Shown in pieces: positions 13,766-24,870 of a stretch of DNA of 64,000 nt; position 1 is the stretch's first letter, and each line of letters starts with the position of its first letter. The stretch is from Otis tarda (lineage: Eukaryota; Chordata; Aves; Otidiformes; Otididae). The notes beneath the pieces are model-generated. The model did no database searches and was not told where the DNA came from. It was given only the letters and a program-made list of their open reading frames with translations. The translations under genes and the position numbers were made by a program. The DNA lies in assembly GCA_026413225.1 (NCBI GenBank), contig CM048552.1, forward strand, positions 170,055,053 through 170,119,052, written 5' to 3'.

Positions 13766-14392
13766 CCAGAAAGCCAACTGCATCCTGGGCTGCATCAAAA
13801 GAAGCGTGGCCAGCAGGCCGAGGGAGGTGATTCTGCCCCTCTACTCTGCCCTGGTGAGACCCCAACTGGAGTACTGTGTCCAGTTCTGGAGCCCCCAACA
13901 GAAGAAGGACATGAACCAGTTGGAGTGAGTCCAGAGGAGGGCCGCAAAAATGATCAGAGGGTTGGAGCACTTCTCCTATGAGGACAGGCTGAGAGGGTTG
14001 GGGTTGTTCAGCCTGGAGAAGAGAAGGCTCCCGGGAGACCTTATAGCGGCCTTTCAGTACCTGAAGGGGCCCCACAGGAAAGATGGGGAGAGACTCTTTA
14101 GCAGGGTCTGTTGTGACAGGACTAGGGGTAATGGTTTTAAAATAGAGGGAGGTACATTCAGACTGGATATAAGGAAGAAGTTTTTTACAATGAGGGTGGT
14201 GGAACACTGGAACAGATTGCCCAGAGAGGTGGTGGATGCCCCATCCCTGGAAACATTCAAGGCCAAGTTGGATGAGGCTCTGAGCAACCTGATGTAGTTG
14301 GAGATGTCCCTGCTCCTTGCTGAGGGGTTGGACTAGATGACCTTTAAAGGTCCCTTCCAACTCAAACTATCCTATGATTATCTGATTCAAAG
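13766..14392 (+). mobile_element. CR1 LINE, 5'-truncated, inserted inside an LTR
   Basis: A well-preserved CR1 3' end. It begins near 'cccagaaagccaactgcatcctgggctgcatc' and ends with 'ggtcccttccaactcaaactatcctatgattatctgat'. The C-terminal part of the CR1 ORF2 is still open from 13,950 to 14,297 (ending in [20 protein letters not shown]). It lies just after an in-frame stop at 13,926-13,928, where CR1 usually has an arginine codon. It is clearly less decayed than the copy at 8.9 kb. Dead on arrival because of 5' truncation. Exact junctions may shift by a few bases. Confidence 0.95.
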
Positions 14393-15055
14393 ACTGAGGG
14401 AGAGATTGTGCTCCAGATGCCAAAGCAAATGTTTCCCTACAGTCCATAGAAGAGACAACGTCAGAGCAGATATTTCCCTGCAGCCTATGGAGGACTCAGT
14501 CCTGGAGCAGGTGGATGTTTCTTGAAGGAAATGTGACCTGTGGAAAAGCCCACACACTGAAACAGGTTTACCCTGAAGGATTGCAGCCTATGGAGACCCA
14601 ATACTGAAGCAGTTATTGAAGGACTGAAGCCCATGGACAAGATCCATGCTGGAGCCTTGGAAAAGTGTGAGGAGGAAGGAATAGCAAGGAGGAGTTGTTA
14701 TGGATCAACTACAACCCTCCATTCCCCATCCCCGTGCACCACTTGGGGATGGGTAGAGGAGCTGCGAATGGAGGAGTGAAATTGAGCATGAGAAAAAAAG
14801 GTGGTGGGGGAGAGGTGTTGTTTTAATTTTTATCTTTGTTTCTCACTGTTCAGATCTATTTTAAATGCCAATAAATTAATTTTCACCAAGTCAAGCCTGT
14901 TTTGCCCACGAAGGTAGTTGGTTAAGTGATCTGCCTTTATTTATCTCAACCCACAAGCTTTTTTATCCTATTTTCTCTCTTTGTCCTGTTGAGGAGGGGG
15001 AGTGAGCGAGTGGCTAGGTGGGAATTTGGCCCTTATGCAAGGTTAACCCACCACA
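14393..15055 (+). mobile_element. Avian ERV-type LTR, 3' (R/U5) part, resumes after CR1
   Basis: Continuation of the LTR begun at 13,545. It contains the repeated 'cagcctatggag' and 'actgaagcag' type units typical of this avian LTR group, a polyadenylation signal AATAAA at 14870-14875, and the segment 'gttttgcccacgaaggtag'. It ends with 'ggttaacccaccaca' at 15055. The flanks (GTCTT before 13545, CTATT after 15055) agree at only three of five positions, so any target duplication has decayed. Structurally related to the minus-strand LTR at 46.3-47.5 kb. Confidence 0.8.
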
Positions 15056-16859
15056 CTATTCTGCTGTAAGACCTATTTGATCACTTACTTTTCTGATATA
15101 TAGTCTCTATATCTCCCTAATCCAAAGATTTACATTGAAATAACCCTGAAACATTTCTATTCATTTATTTATCTACTTACTTTTGATGGACAATGAATTT
15201 GTTGAAAAATTCCCTTTGGGAAGAATTCAAAGTATTAAAAAATCTGGGTCAAGTTTATGGTTTCAGAAGAGAAATAAGGATTACATTTTGATAATGTTGA
15301 AAAATGTTATTTTGATACTTTGAAAACAAATATTTGGTCTTTTTTGTTCTGAAATTTTTCATTTTACTTAAAAATTGAACTTCAATTTAAAACAAACAAG
15401 CAAATAGATATATTCTCTCCGGTACTGTTGTATCCTAAAAACCTCCTTGTTTGTTTATGCTGAACAAAATTTTTACTTTATTCCAAATTAATTTATGGAT
15501 TTTTTCCTAACTAAAACTGGAAAATTATTTATTGCTTCTATCCAGTGTGCTGTGGTGGGGTTTTTTTAACTCCAAAACCCTGTGTTATTACAGATACCGA
15601 ACAAAAGTGTATTTTATCCACTTAGTTTTAGCCCGGTTCTCAAGAGTGGCACTGGTTGTAGATTCTTACCATAGTTGCATAGATTTGGTACTTGGTAGAA
15701 GGTTTGGTACTTGGAAAAGAATATCAGGAGATCAGTCTGGACCCAGCATTGATTTATTCTGTGAGCTCTGAGCTTTTCCGAAAGCTTTTTCTTTTGATTT
15801 AAACTGCTTCTTCCTTCTTTTCTCCCTAATGAAGAGGAATGCTCACAAATGCATAAACCCCAGTCCTTCTACAAAGCAGCAACAAGGACTGCATAGGTCA
15901 AATATTAACTTTTAAGTGACTTATGCATTGAACATATTCATATTGCAAGATATGTCAATAGCACTAAAGTCTCTATATGCTTCCTACTGTGCCTGAGTAG
16001 TGAGTGTATTTTGGATGTAAAAACATGCACTTTAAGTAAATAGGTACAAATGATGCCTGTTCCAAACCAGAAAATGCACAAGTAATGAAAATAGAGGCAG
16101 AGAAATATTCAGGTTGCATTATATATTGGATTGCTTTATATATTGACAAATGGATAAAAGAGGACTGGCTGTCTTGGGATTTGGTAATGAGATACGGACG
16201 CCTTCACCTTTAGGTCAGCCTTGTGATTCCCAGCAAGGTCAGGAACTAACAAAATGTGGCCTGAATTGGTGATGAAGTCCAGTTCCTTACTGCCAGATGT
16301 TCAGATAATAAAAGTAACTACAGTGACTGGCAGCACACTACAGCCTCGTCAGAGAATCCAAATTAGCTTCCTCATCGGCTACTGAAAGGCCATGGAAAAG
16401 CAGGACCTCCAAAAGCCTGGCTGAAGCACATTGTGAGGAAGCTCCCAGAACGGCTGCTCCTGCTTTATCTGTTCTGCAGATGCACAAACAGCTCCCGTTT
16501 CTACAGCTATCAAATCAACACTAAATTAATTTCCATTGCAGATTTAAAATAACGAGAACAAAACCCAGTTTGTGCTAACATCGACCATGAAAGGGAATAC
16601 GCAGTTCATATTTCACTCCTTTCACTCGGGATTTGTTGTTCATCGTAATTCAGTATGTAATGGTAAACCAACACCTCACTATTCAGAGTTTTTTTCTGTG
16701 ATGTTGCCTGAATATCTGAGGTTCCTTTCAGTAGACTAATCAGCCCTCCTTATTAGATGCAACTGTATATTCATGATCCTATTGGGATAGATAGATTCTC
16801 TATAGTTTGATAATAAAAATATGTGCTAATGGGTCTCCTTGCTCTTGATTTCTTACTTG
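15056..16859. other. Unique non-coding sequence, no gene seen
   Basis: AT-rich single-copy DNA between the LTR and the next candidate regulatory block. Short frames only; nothing recognised. Confidence 0.55.
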
Positions 16860-17480
16860 AAGAAAGAGAAAGAGTGGGCATTATTTACCCACAGGTAAAG
16901 TAAAAACTATAAAGGTAAAAGCCTTTTCCATGCAATATACTGTGCAAATGTAATAATCCCTGAGATGCTTATTTTAGTAAATGAATCAATCACACTGAGC
17001 CAAGGAAGGGAGCCATCTATTACTGTGCTATAAATGTTAAAGACCCTATTTAGAGCCTTTATCTCTAGAAGAAACAAAGCAATTTTCACTGATATTTGTA
17101 TGACATCAATAATGGTACCTCACTAAGTAGTGAGAGTAGATGGTACAATTGCATTTTGCCCAATTCTTTTTCACGGGTCATCAGGGAAATTCATCTAAAG
17201 CATCCAAAAAACCATAGATATTTTCACATCATATTAATAAGAAGAGAAAGCAAGGTAGCTGCCAATTGGCAGCAGAGTATGTTTTGGTGGTTTGATAAGG
17301 ATACTAAAGAGTTTATGATGTGACAGATGTTTCACTACACTATTGTGAAATGAATAGATTATGAGAAGTAATTAGATGTACATTGGAATCAATGCTGTTA
17401 TCATCGAGGCCTTCGGGCAATGCAATAGATGAGAGTCATGGCAGCAGGTGGTCCAATGGCTCGGAGACAGGAAGACACAC
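16860..17480. promoter_or_regulatory. Possible conserved non-coding element with 16-bp palindrome
   Basis: Repeat-free sequence with enhancer-like motif content, including AGTAATTAG near 17368. It contains a perfect 16-bp palindrome, GCTGCCAATTGGCAGC, at 17258-17273, with two CCAAT cores sharing a centre. A CTCF-like stretch (GGCAGCAGGTGGTCC) lies at about 17,441-17,455. All functional meaning is inferred. Confidence 0.25.
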
Positions 17481-18634
17481 CGCAGGAGACTGAGTGACAG
17501 GTTTCACAGATCCAGGGGGTGAGAGATCTGAGCTATTGCCTGCATTTGTAATCTTTACTCATGTATAAATAATAACAACTACACTATTGACTTCATATGC
17601 TATGTCATAGCCTCTGCTACCCCCTACACACACACATCCACACACATATGCAAACACATATACACATATTCTGCAACTTTTTCCCTCAGTCAAGGCTATT
17701 GTTTTGTTTTCACATGAAAAATATATGCATTCATCCCTTTGCTTCCAGTGTCAGCTCAATGCTCTTTGATTAAAACACTTAAATAACAAAACCGGCACCA
17801 GCTTTGAAAACAGTGCGGTGTACTAAGTGCCCAGCGCAGAAATCTATATGCACTTTCCAAGGGGGATTTAACACAAAGTGAGGTGCAATAGGCACAGTTC
17901 TCATTATACAGCTCCTCTTCAAGGTTTTCCCTTTGTTACTTCTTTGTTCAGCAGGTCCCAAACTTAAGGACACATCTTTGTCATGCCTAAATTGCCTTTG
18001 CAAAGGAACCAGCAAGCTGAGTCACTAGGATAGATAACATACGAAATCTGCTGACTCTGGGAAGATTTGCATCCTGACCCAGAAACCTCCATTGCTACCT
18101 GTCCCCAGAGCTGTAACTTGGAACTTCTGGGCTGTCCTGCACCAAGTGGAGCTGGGTGTAGTAACAACGGAGACCTAAAGTGAGTGTTACCAGCACTCAG
18201 TCTCTGACCCTGTGAGTGGGTAACAGGAGGCAGCACTGGGAAGCCCCTTGGTGCTGCAGCTTGTCAGTCCCTGCCTGTAGGTGTTTGCTGCGAAACCTTT
18301 TATTTTATTGTTGAGGAGAGTGACACTAGGATAAAAGGGAATACTAAAACATTAAAATGTATATTTCAATATTCTGAGTGTAAACATAAATACCAAGATC
18401 TTTCTTTGAGGTATATGAGTATCAACATGAATAGATAGTTTTATATATATGATGTATATTTGAATATATAATCTGTTCTGTATGAATACCTACCGTGGAC
18501 TGAGATTCATATAATTTAAGGTGGTGAAAGGAAGTAAATCCAGTGTTATGGAAAAGAATAATACTTAGCCACCAGCTTAAAGTGATGAACTATGCCAGGG
18601 CTTGCTGAAGAACACTGCAGGGCAAAAACCCCAA
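17481..18634. other. Unique non-coding sequence with a CA-rich patch
   Basis: Single-copy DNA without a recognised gene. A CA/TA-rich simple-sequence patch lies at 17,625-17,670, and a TA-rich stretch near 18,440-18,475. Confidence 0.5.
17625..17670. repeat. CA/TA-rich simple repeat
   Basis: Interrupted (CA)n with ATATG and ATATA breaks. It is short and imperfect, so probably not highly variable. Confidence 0.75.
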
Positions 18635-18683
18635 GTGTGTGTATGCATGTATATGTATGTATGTATATATGTATGTATGTATA
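18635..18683. repeat. (ATGT)n microsatellite
   Basis: About 49 bp made of GT, ATGT and AT units, with several uninterrupted ATGT copies. Likely length-variable between individuals. Confidence 0.9.
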
Positions 18684-18916
18684 AGGCATGACAACAAGCC
18701 TATTGGTCTAGTATTGCAATTGATAGAAAATCAACTTAGCTTACAAAAAAGCAGGATGTACATTGTCTGTAAAAATATCTAATTAACTGTCCTTACACTG
18801 ATGTTTATATTCAGATGGATTGGTCTGGGGAAAACATAGAGGTTGGGACATTGTACAAATGCAAGACAATCCCCTGAGATTAGAAGCATATGTTTTCCCT
18901 GTGTGAAACAGTATAC

Positions 18917-19010
18917 AAACAATTATCCACTTATCAACAAATATTTTCTATCACTCATGTGATAGAAAACAATTATCCACTTATCAACAAATATTTTCTA
19001 TCACTCATGT
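18917..19010. repeat. Tandem duplication, 50-bp period, hairpin at the junction
   Basis: Positions 18,917-18,960 and 18,967-19,010 are identical over 44 bp, with the 6-bp spacer GATAGA between them. The end of copy one and the spacer form a perfect inverted repeat: TTTTCTATCAC (18,944-18,954), loop TCAT, GTGATAGAAAA (18,959-18,969). The second copy lacks the right arm. The perfect identity points to a recent event. Confidence 0.95.
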
Positions 19011-22000
19011 CTCCCAGCACCATACAGAGCTATGCCAGTCTACCACCAAAGAAGTGAAGAAGCTGTCAAACCTGTTGAGCCAACTTTCAGCAAAGTGACA
19101 CCTTAATGGGCCTAAGAGTGTCAAGGAACAAGCTGGAAATCAAACAGAGCTGGTCCAGAGTGATGGGACTGCAAATCCAAATGCCCTTCTGAAAACCTTG
19201 ATCATTGCATGTGCATTACCTGCTAGACTAAGCTACTAATTTAAATGATGAGGCCTCAAGAGACTCATGCATTGAGGTAGCCAATCTGTATCAAAAGAGG
19301 TGAGGAAACCTATTGCTTGGCTGATTGAATCTGACTGACGTTCAATTTTCTGTACTGATAACCTCCTTTTAAATTCTTTTGTTCCTCCTCCCTCCAAATT
19401 ATCTACACCCTCGGGTACTCTGAAAAAAAATGAGATCTTACCCAGTAATATTCATGCTTTTGTTGGCCTGACTTCATCCCTGAGAGGGTGGTAGCAGCAC
19501 CACAAACACCAGTGGTGTATTTACTGCCTGTTTCAGGACTGAACCCACCCCACTAATTTCAGAATATTAAGTGCCTTTTGAGAATTTGCTCAGGAAGAGC
19601 TTGGTAACTGTGACCAAACTTGCTTTTGGTGAAATAAACTGCAAATATTAAACATATTAAAAATAAATGTATGTCTTCCTTAGATTATACAGCAATATAC
19701 AGTGCACAGTAGATTGTCCAGAAAGGAAAAATGCTTTATTCTTCTAACTATGAATTCCAAGATCCTTCTTATTAGTTTTAGTACTATGAGATAGACAGAC
19801 AGCAGATGTTCCCATTTTTTTGGACTTCCAAGCATCCTAAGTACTACCTGACATTCAGTTTCTACCAGACACCCCATCAAGGCCACCTGGAGGTAAGTCC
19901 AACTAATCAGATTTCATGGGTCAATGCAATGCCCCGAGAGGAGGAAATTCTGAGTGCAGCTCTCTCGCTCTTCAAGCAGGAACCAAATCACTGTGGGTCA
20001 TGATCTTAACGGTATTGACATTTCAGACTTTTTAAAAGGAACCAGCTCACATTCACCCCTGGAAGCCTCTAGTGTCAATACAGAACCCAGAGGGACTGTG
20101 AGGTCTAACAGCCTCTCCCAATTTCTTTCCCTGCTCCCCTACCTTCACATCTTACAGCAGAATTAACTCTATCCCAGCCAAAACCAGTACAAGTAGTAAC
20201 ACCACAAAGGAAAAGTGCCCCTTGCACACATCGATATCAATCATTCAGAGACACCCTTCATCTCAACCTTCTTGCAACTTTCTCCTAATCTCCCTTGTTC
20301 ATTTGGCCTATCTCCCTTAGCTCACCTTTCCTTATCTCTTTTTTCTCCTTGCTTCTAGACCTTAGAGCCCACCACCAGGTCATATCATGCTTACATTCTT
20401 ATCACGTCCCTGCACATCTAACCCAAACAATAAAAAATCAATGAACAGAAAGGAGGACAAATGGCCAGTCTAATAGCAGAGTGTGTCTCAGCAACTGGAA
20501 TAGCACAAAAGTGAAGCTTATGTTCATACTGACTGTTTTTCCAAGTATCCATCTGTCTTAAGATTTTTCTCTAATTAAATGTTGAGCTCTCTGACGGAAG
20601 TTTTGTCTTTTATAAATGCTAGAAAGCGCTCACAAACACACACAGATTAGGACCTATAAGGATAGTAATGCAGGTGCTTTCCTCAGCAGAATGATCAGAG
20701 TCATGCTTTGAGCAACACTGCTACCTTAACTTGCAAATAATTTGGGGCAGAACCAGTGTATCCCTACGTTGCTGAGAAATATTTAGCTAAAAAAGCCCCT
20801 GTGAACAAAAGACAGATAATAGGGATCATAAATAATAACAATCTTGTGACAGCAGGTCTCTCACAGTTAAGGTTCAAAGGCTCTTTCCACTGTGAAAATG
20901 ATGTTGAATCATCTACCATTTGCTGAACTTCCTGACAAAGCTCCTGCCTAGAGGAAAAAATCAGTTGAGGGAGACTTTGAGGTTAATTACACAAGCCTCT
21001 TTAAAGTTGCTGTGCAATAATAATTAATACCTAGTTAGCTCTGGCAGTAGGTTTTGCTGCAGTCCTGGCTTTCTACCATATGTGAGGCTTTTTTGTCCTG
21101 TTGCAATTCCTTTGTTTTCCAGAGAGTTGTCCTATATACTCACTACATTCCAAGGAGAACTATTTTATAGGCTTCTTTTGCCACAATGCCAACATTTTTA
21201 CTTCCAAGAAGTAGTGTCTTACAAATACCAAGGAAGGTGTTACGACTATAACAGGTCTCTATGGCTCATATTTAAAATCTTTCTTTAAAAATCCCTACTC
21301 TTTTCATTGCATGTTCTGTCTCTACAGATGAAAACATGTGCACACACAGTCATATTAAATCATGAATTTGTACATATGATATGTATGGCCAAACATAAAC
21401 AAATGACTTTGATTTGTCCAGTCTTTTGCGTGTCACAGTTTAATGGCTAAATCTATTTTCATGGTAGCACTGAGAGAGTAGAACTTAGTATTCAAAACAC
21501 ACTGCGGGACACTGACACCAACAATGCAGGGGTAGTAACACTGTGATGCCATTACTGAACATAACCATCTCAGTGTAACTGTGGTCACTGGTATTTCCTG
21601 GGACAAATTTTCTTGTGCAATTTCACCTTCCCTTTCTCTCCTTCAGAAAAACAGAAGTGTTGGAGAAATGCATTTCCATAAACCCCATAATATTAAAAAA
21701 ATTAGACATGGTTGTAAGAAGAATACTTATTTGATGTATAAGATGCAGTAAGTGCTAAATGAGTATGTTCAGAGTGTCTGACATGTATAGAAGCTGATTA
21801 TTTGCGCATCACTATAATTCACCACATCTTTTCCTGGGATAAATCACATTTTCTTATGTAAACAACTCACTCATAGCAACGATAGAAGATGTTTAAATGT
21901 CATTATTTTGTTCTGCTCTGAAACTTAGGCTGCCAAAAAAAGAAAGTAACTTCTTACTTATGCTGGACAGTTCACATAAAACAGCCTGGAAATGCCTTCT

Positions 22001-23439
22001 ATACTCAGACTCCAGCAAATCTGTTTTTCTTGCATAACTAATGTGCTCCGTTCTTCTGTAAACCTGAAAGTGAATGAAAAAAAATCCAAAGCTAGTTCTT
22101 CATATTTTGTTTTAACACACTTGTTTTTCAGTCTGGTTGCTAAGAAGCAGCAGAAAGGCAATGAGAATGCTCAAAGATACCTCATGGACTGTTACAACTT
22201 TGATACCTAATGCACGCATGCCCAAATAGTTGTTGAATTACCAGGGCAAGGAGTACACCTGACTGACTTCAATTAAGAGCTTGTCCAAAGGAAGTTATAG
22301 ACAGAAAAAAAAGAGATAGTTTTCAGAGGTTTATGAAATCAACAAATAAATACTGTCTTCTACTATGAAATGCCAAAACCACTGGGTTGACAGTCCTTAG
22401 CTTCCTGAAAGAGCAAGAATATTGCTGATTCACTTGATTTCCTTTAGTGGTCTTTTTTTTTTTACTTTTCTGCTTTCTACTTTTGATGACCTATACATGA
22501 AGAGCTGCTGCTTCTTGTCAGATATAAGATGCAATGACATGGGATATGTTGTCCTTTATTTGTTGGACTCTTTTTTTTTTGCTGCAATTGCAGAGCAAAC
22601 TTATTTCCAGTTTTCAATTACAAGAAATAGTTTGCTCTGCAAAATTATTAATGAAAAATGTTGAAGTATAACTAGGTCCTAAAACTAAATTATTTTGGTT
22701 CATGAAGGAATCTGAACTATGCTCTACTTTTACATGAATGAGCCACAGAATAAGATGCATGAAAGATGAGCTACAACTGGATATGACTGCAGCTACTAAA
22801 AAGCTGTCGCACAGAAAGTCTAGTCAATGACAGAACTTGTCTTGCTCTCTGATAATACCTGTGATAAAATAGAAAGAAAGAAATCACCCTGCTTTCCTGT
22901 TTCTGAATTAACTGAAAACATATCTAAATACTTACCTATGGAACTACATAACAAATTAATCTAGTCTTTTTAAGACTGCAGTAACTTCTCTGGAGCTAAT
23001 GGAGTCAAACTGGTGTAAATGAAGGGAGGATAAACTCACGTACCAAGAGTCAAAGGCAATGTTTAGAACAAGGATATACCCTGGGAAGATGAGCACTCAG
23101 AGACATTTACTTTATAATAAGAAAGAATGTTTCAGAATGCTCTTAATTCCCTGCTGGTACTCTGTTCATCACTGCACAACAATAAAGCTAGGCACCTTGT
23201 AGGGATCATTTAAGTAAACATAGCAATTTCTTACTTGCCTTTAATATTGGAACCACTAATAGATGCTATGTTCAAAAAAAGTATAAACAAATGACAAGAC
23301 ATGCTAATCAAGGTAAAAGCCATATGTACAAAACAAATGGAGTGTTCCTCACCTTTGGCTTGAGAAAACAAAAAGAAAGGGATTTCAGCAGCATTGTCTT
23401 TAATCCAATTTACTTTGGATTTAATCTCCAAAACAAGGC
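19011..23439. other. Unique non-coding sequence, no gene seen
   Basis: AT-rich single-copy DNA. Open frames are all below 85 codons, most with poly-F or poly-K character from T and A runs. A repeat-free stretch near 20,820-21,060, including ATAATAATTAATACC, could be weakly conserved, but I do not call it. Confidence 0.5.
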
Positions 23440-24010
23440 TGGCCTGCTAATTCCCAATTATAATGGCACATGTAATCAGAGTCCTCATTAACAAAGACTG
23501 ACTATATTGTCTATTAGGAATGGAAATCTGAAATGCAAATTCAGCAAATCAAAACGTTAAATGAGCTCTACCCAAGATGCTTAGAGCTCCTGCCAGGGCA
23601 GCGCATGCTGGCCGACACCTGCCCTGAATTCTCCCTCCAGCTGAATGTTTCATTCTGTTCCAGTCTTTGCCTCCTAATTGACCTGCTTATGATCTCTGCT
23701 ACAATTAACATATGCTTATTAGTAATGGCTGGTTAAAGATTTCAAACTGCCGCAGTTTACAAAGTCTAATAGAGATGGCACACCACAGGAAAGATGAGAC
23801 CACTGTTTCCCTCATCAGCAATGTCTTAGTGGTTTGGTTTCATGTGATTCAAATGAGATAATTTTTCATATCATCTGATGTCTGCAAATCCATTCTAATT
23901 GAAACTGGAAATCTGCACACAAAGTGGCTTAAGGCTCCTGGTGCACTAAATGAAAATCAGTTAGTGAATATGATTTTTCTTCCCTTTAACCACATGCTTA
24001 GCAGCCATGG
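23440..24010. promoter_or_regulatory. Candidate conserved non-coding element with octamer
   Basis: Repeat-free, motif-rich block. It contains an exact octamer ATGCAAAT (23,533-23,540, POU-type site), several homeodomain-type cores (CTAATTG, CAATTAAC, TTATTAGTAATGG) and a moderately GC-rich centre near 23,580-23,640. No coding frame fits. Enhancer role is inferred. Confidence 0.35.
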
Positions 24011-24289
24011 GAAAAAGATTTTTTTTTAAAAAAAAAAGAACAGGGCAAGGAAAGAAAGAGGGAGAGAGGGGGAAAAAAGGTAGTGTGAATGATAACAAAA
24101 AATACAACAGGCTACTCACAGCATTTTTTGCTCAAATTCTTTAGTCAATTTCTTAGCTGTTAGTGAAGGTTTATAGATACATCTATGACCATAATGATTT
24201 TTTTTAGTATGTTGCAGAAGGAAAACAATAATTCTGACATTACCAAAGTATTGCTTGCCATTATTTTTGCTCATGCTCCTTATCCAGGA

Positions 24290-24362
24290 AAAAAATTTTA
24301 ATTAAAAAAAAAAAAGCCAAACAAACACCAAACCAAAAAACAAACCAGGGAAAAAAAAAAAA
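24290..24362. repeat. A-rich low-complexity stretch
   Basis: Long A runs broken by C (AAAC and CAAAC units). No LINE or SINE body abuts it that would mark it as a poly-A tail. Confidence 0.7.
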
Positions 24363-24870
24363 GCACTGGCACGTAAATATGCAAATGTGTGCTCTTATAT
24401 AATGACCGCTGTAAAACTCTCATTAATGTTAGGGTAATGTCACATTACCTACACTTCCTTAAAGATTACAATATTACTGCTGATTTGGCAGGTTAGTACA
24501 CTTTCATTAAATTTTCCTCTGTATTCAGTGTTTTCCATATTACTATCTTGAGCCTGCAGGAGCCAACGGGCAACAAATAGATCTCTTCCACTTGGTTTCA
24601 TTCCAGCTTCATTAGCAATGCACTAATACAGCAATTATGTCTAATTCTTCTCTCCTAACTGCATTATTATTATTTATTTAAGGTTGCTTGCTGACCGTAT
24701 TTATTCCTTTTAATTTTGTTCCTTGATTTCACTTCATCATAATGCATTCTTAAGGAGAGGATTGGACACTTTGCAGTCCTTCCTTTGCACTCTTATCTTT
24801 GATTAGATAAGCCACTTATCTCCCTTTGAAATCTAATACTGCCAAAATCCCAGGAGGCTGGGAAAGGGAC
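24363..24870. promoter_or_regulatory. Candidate conserved non-coding element with octamer
   Basis: Repeat-free block next to the A-rich stretch. It has an exact ATGCAAAT octamer at 24,379-24,386, TCATTAATG near 24,420, and GATA-type cores (ATTAGATAAG, CTTATCT) near 24,800-24,822. It pairs with the block at 23.4-24.0 kb. Function is inferred from composition only. Confidence 0.35.

Noticed and set aside
13601..14360. Frames of 126 and 231 codons on both strands
   Set aside because: They run through LTR and CR1 sequence. The 231-codon minus-strand frame is antisense to the CR1 reading frame.
17625..17670. CA-rich stretch as a possible CRISPR-like or minisatellite array
   Set aside because: Simple interrupted dinucleotide repeat; no unit-spacer structure.
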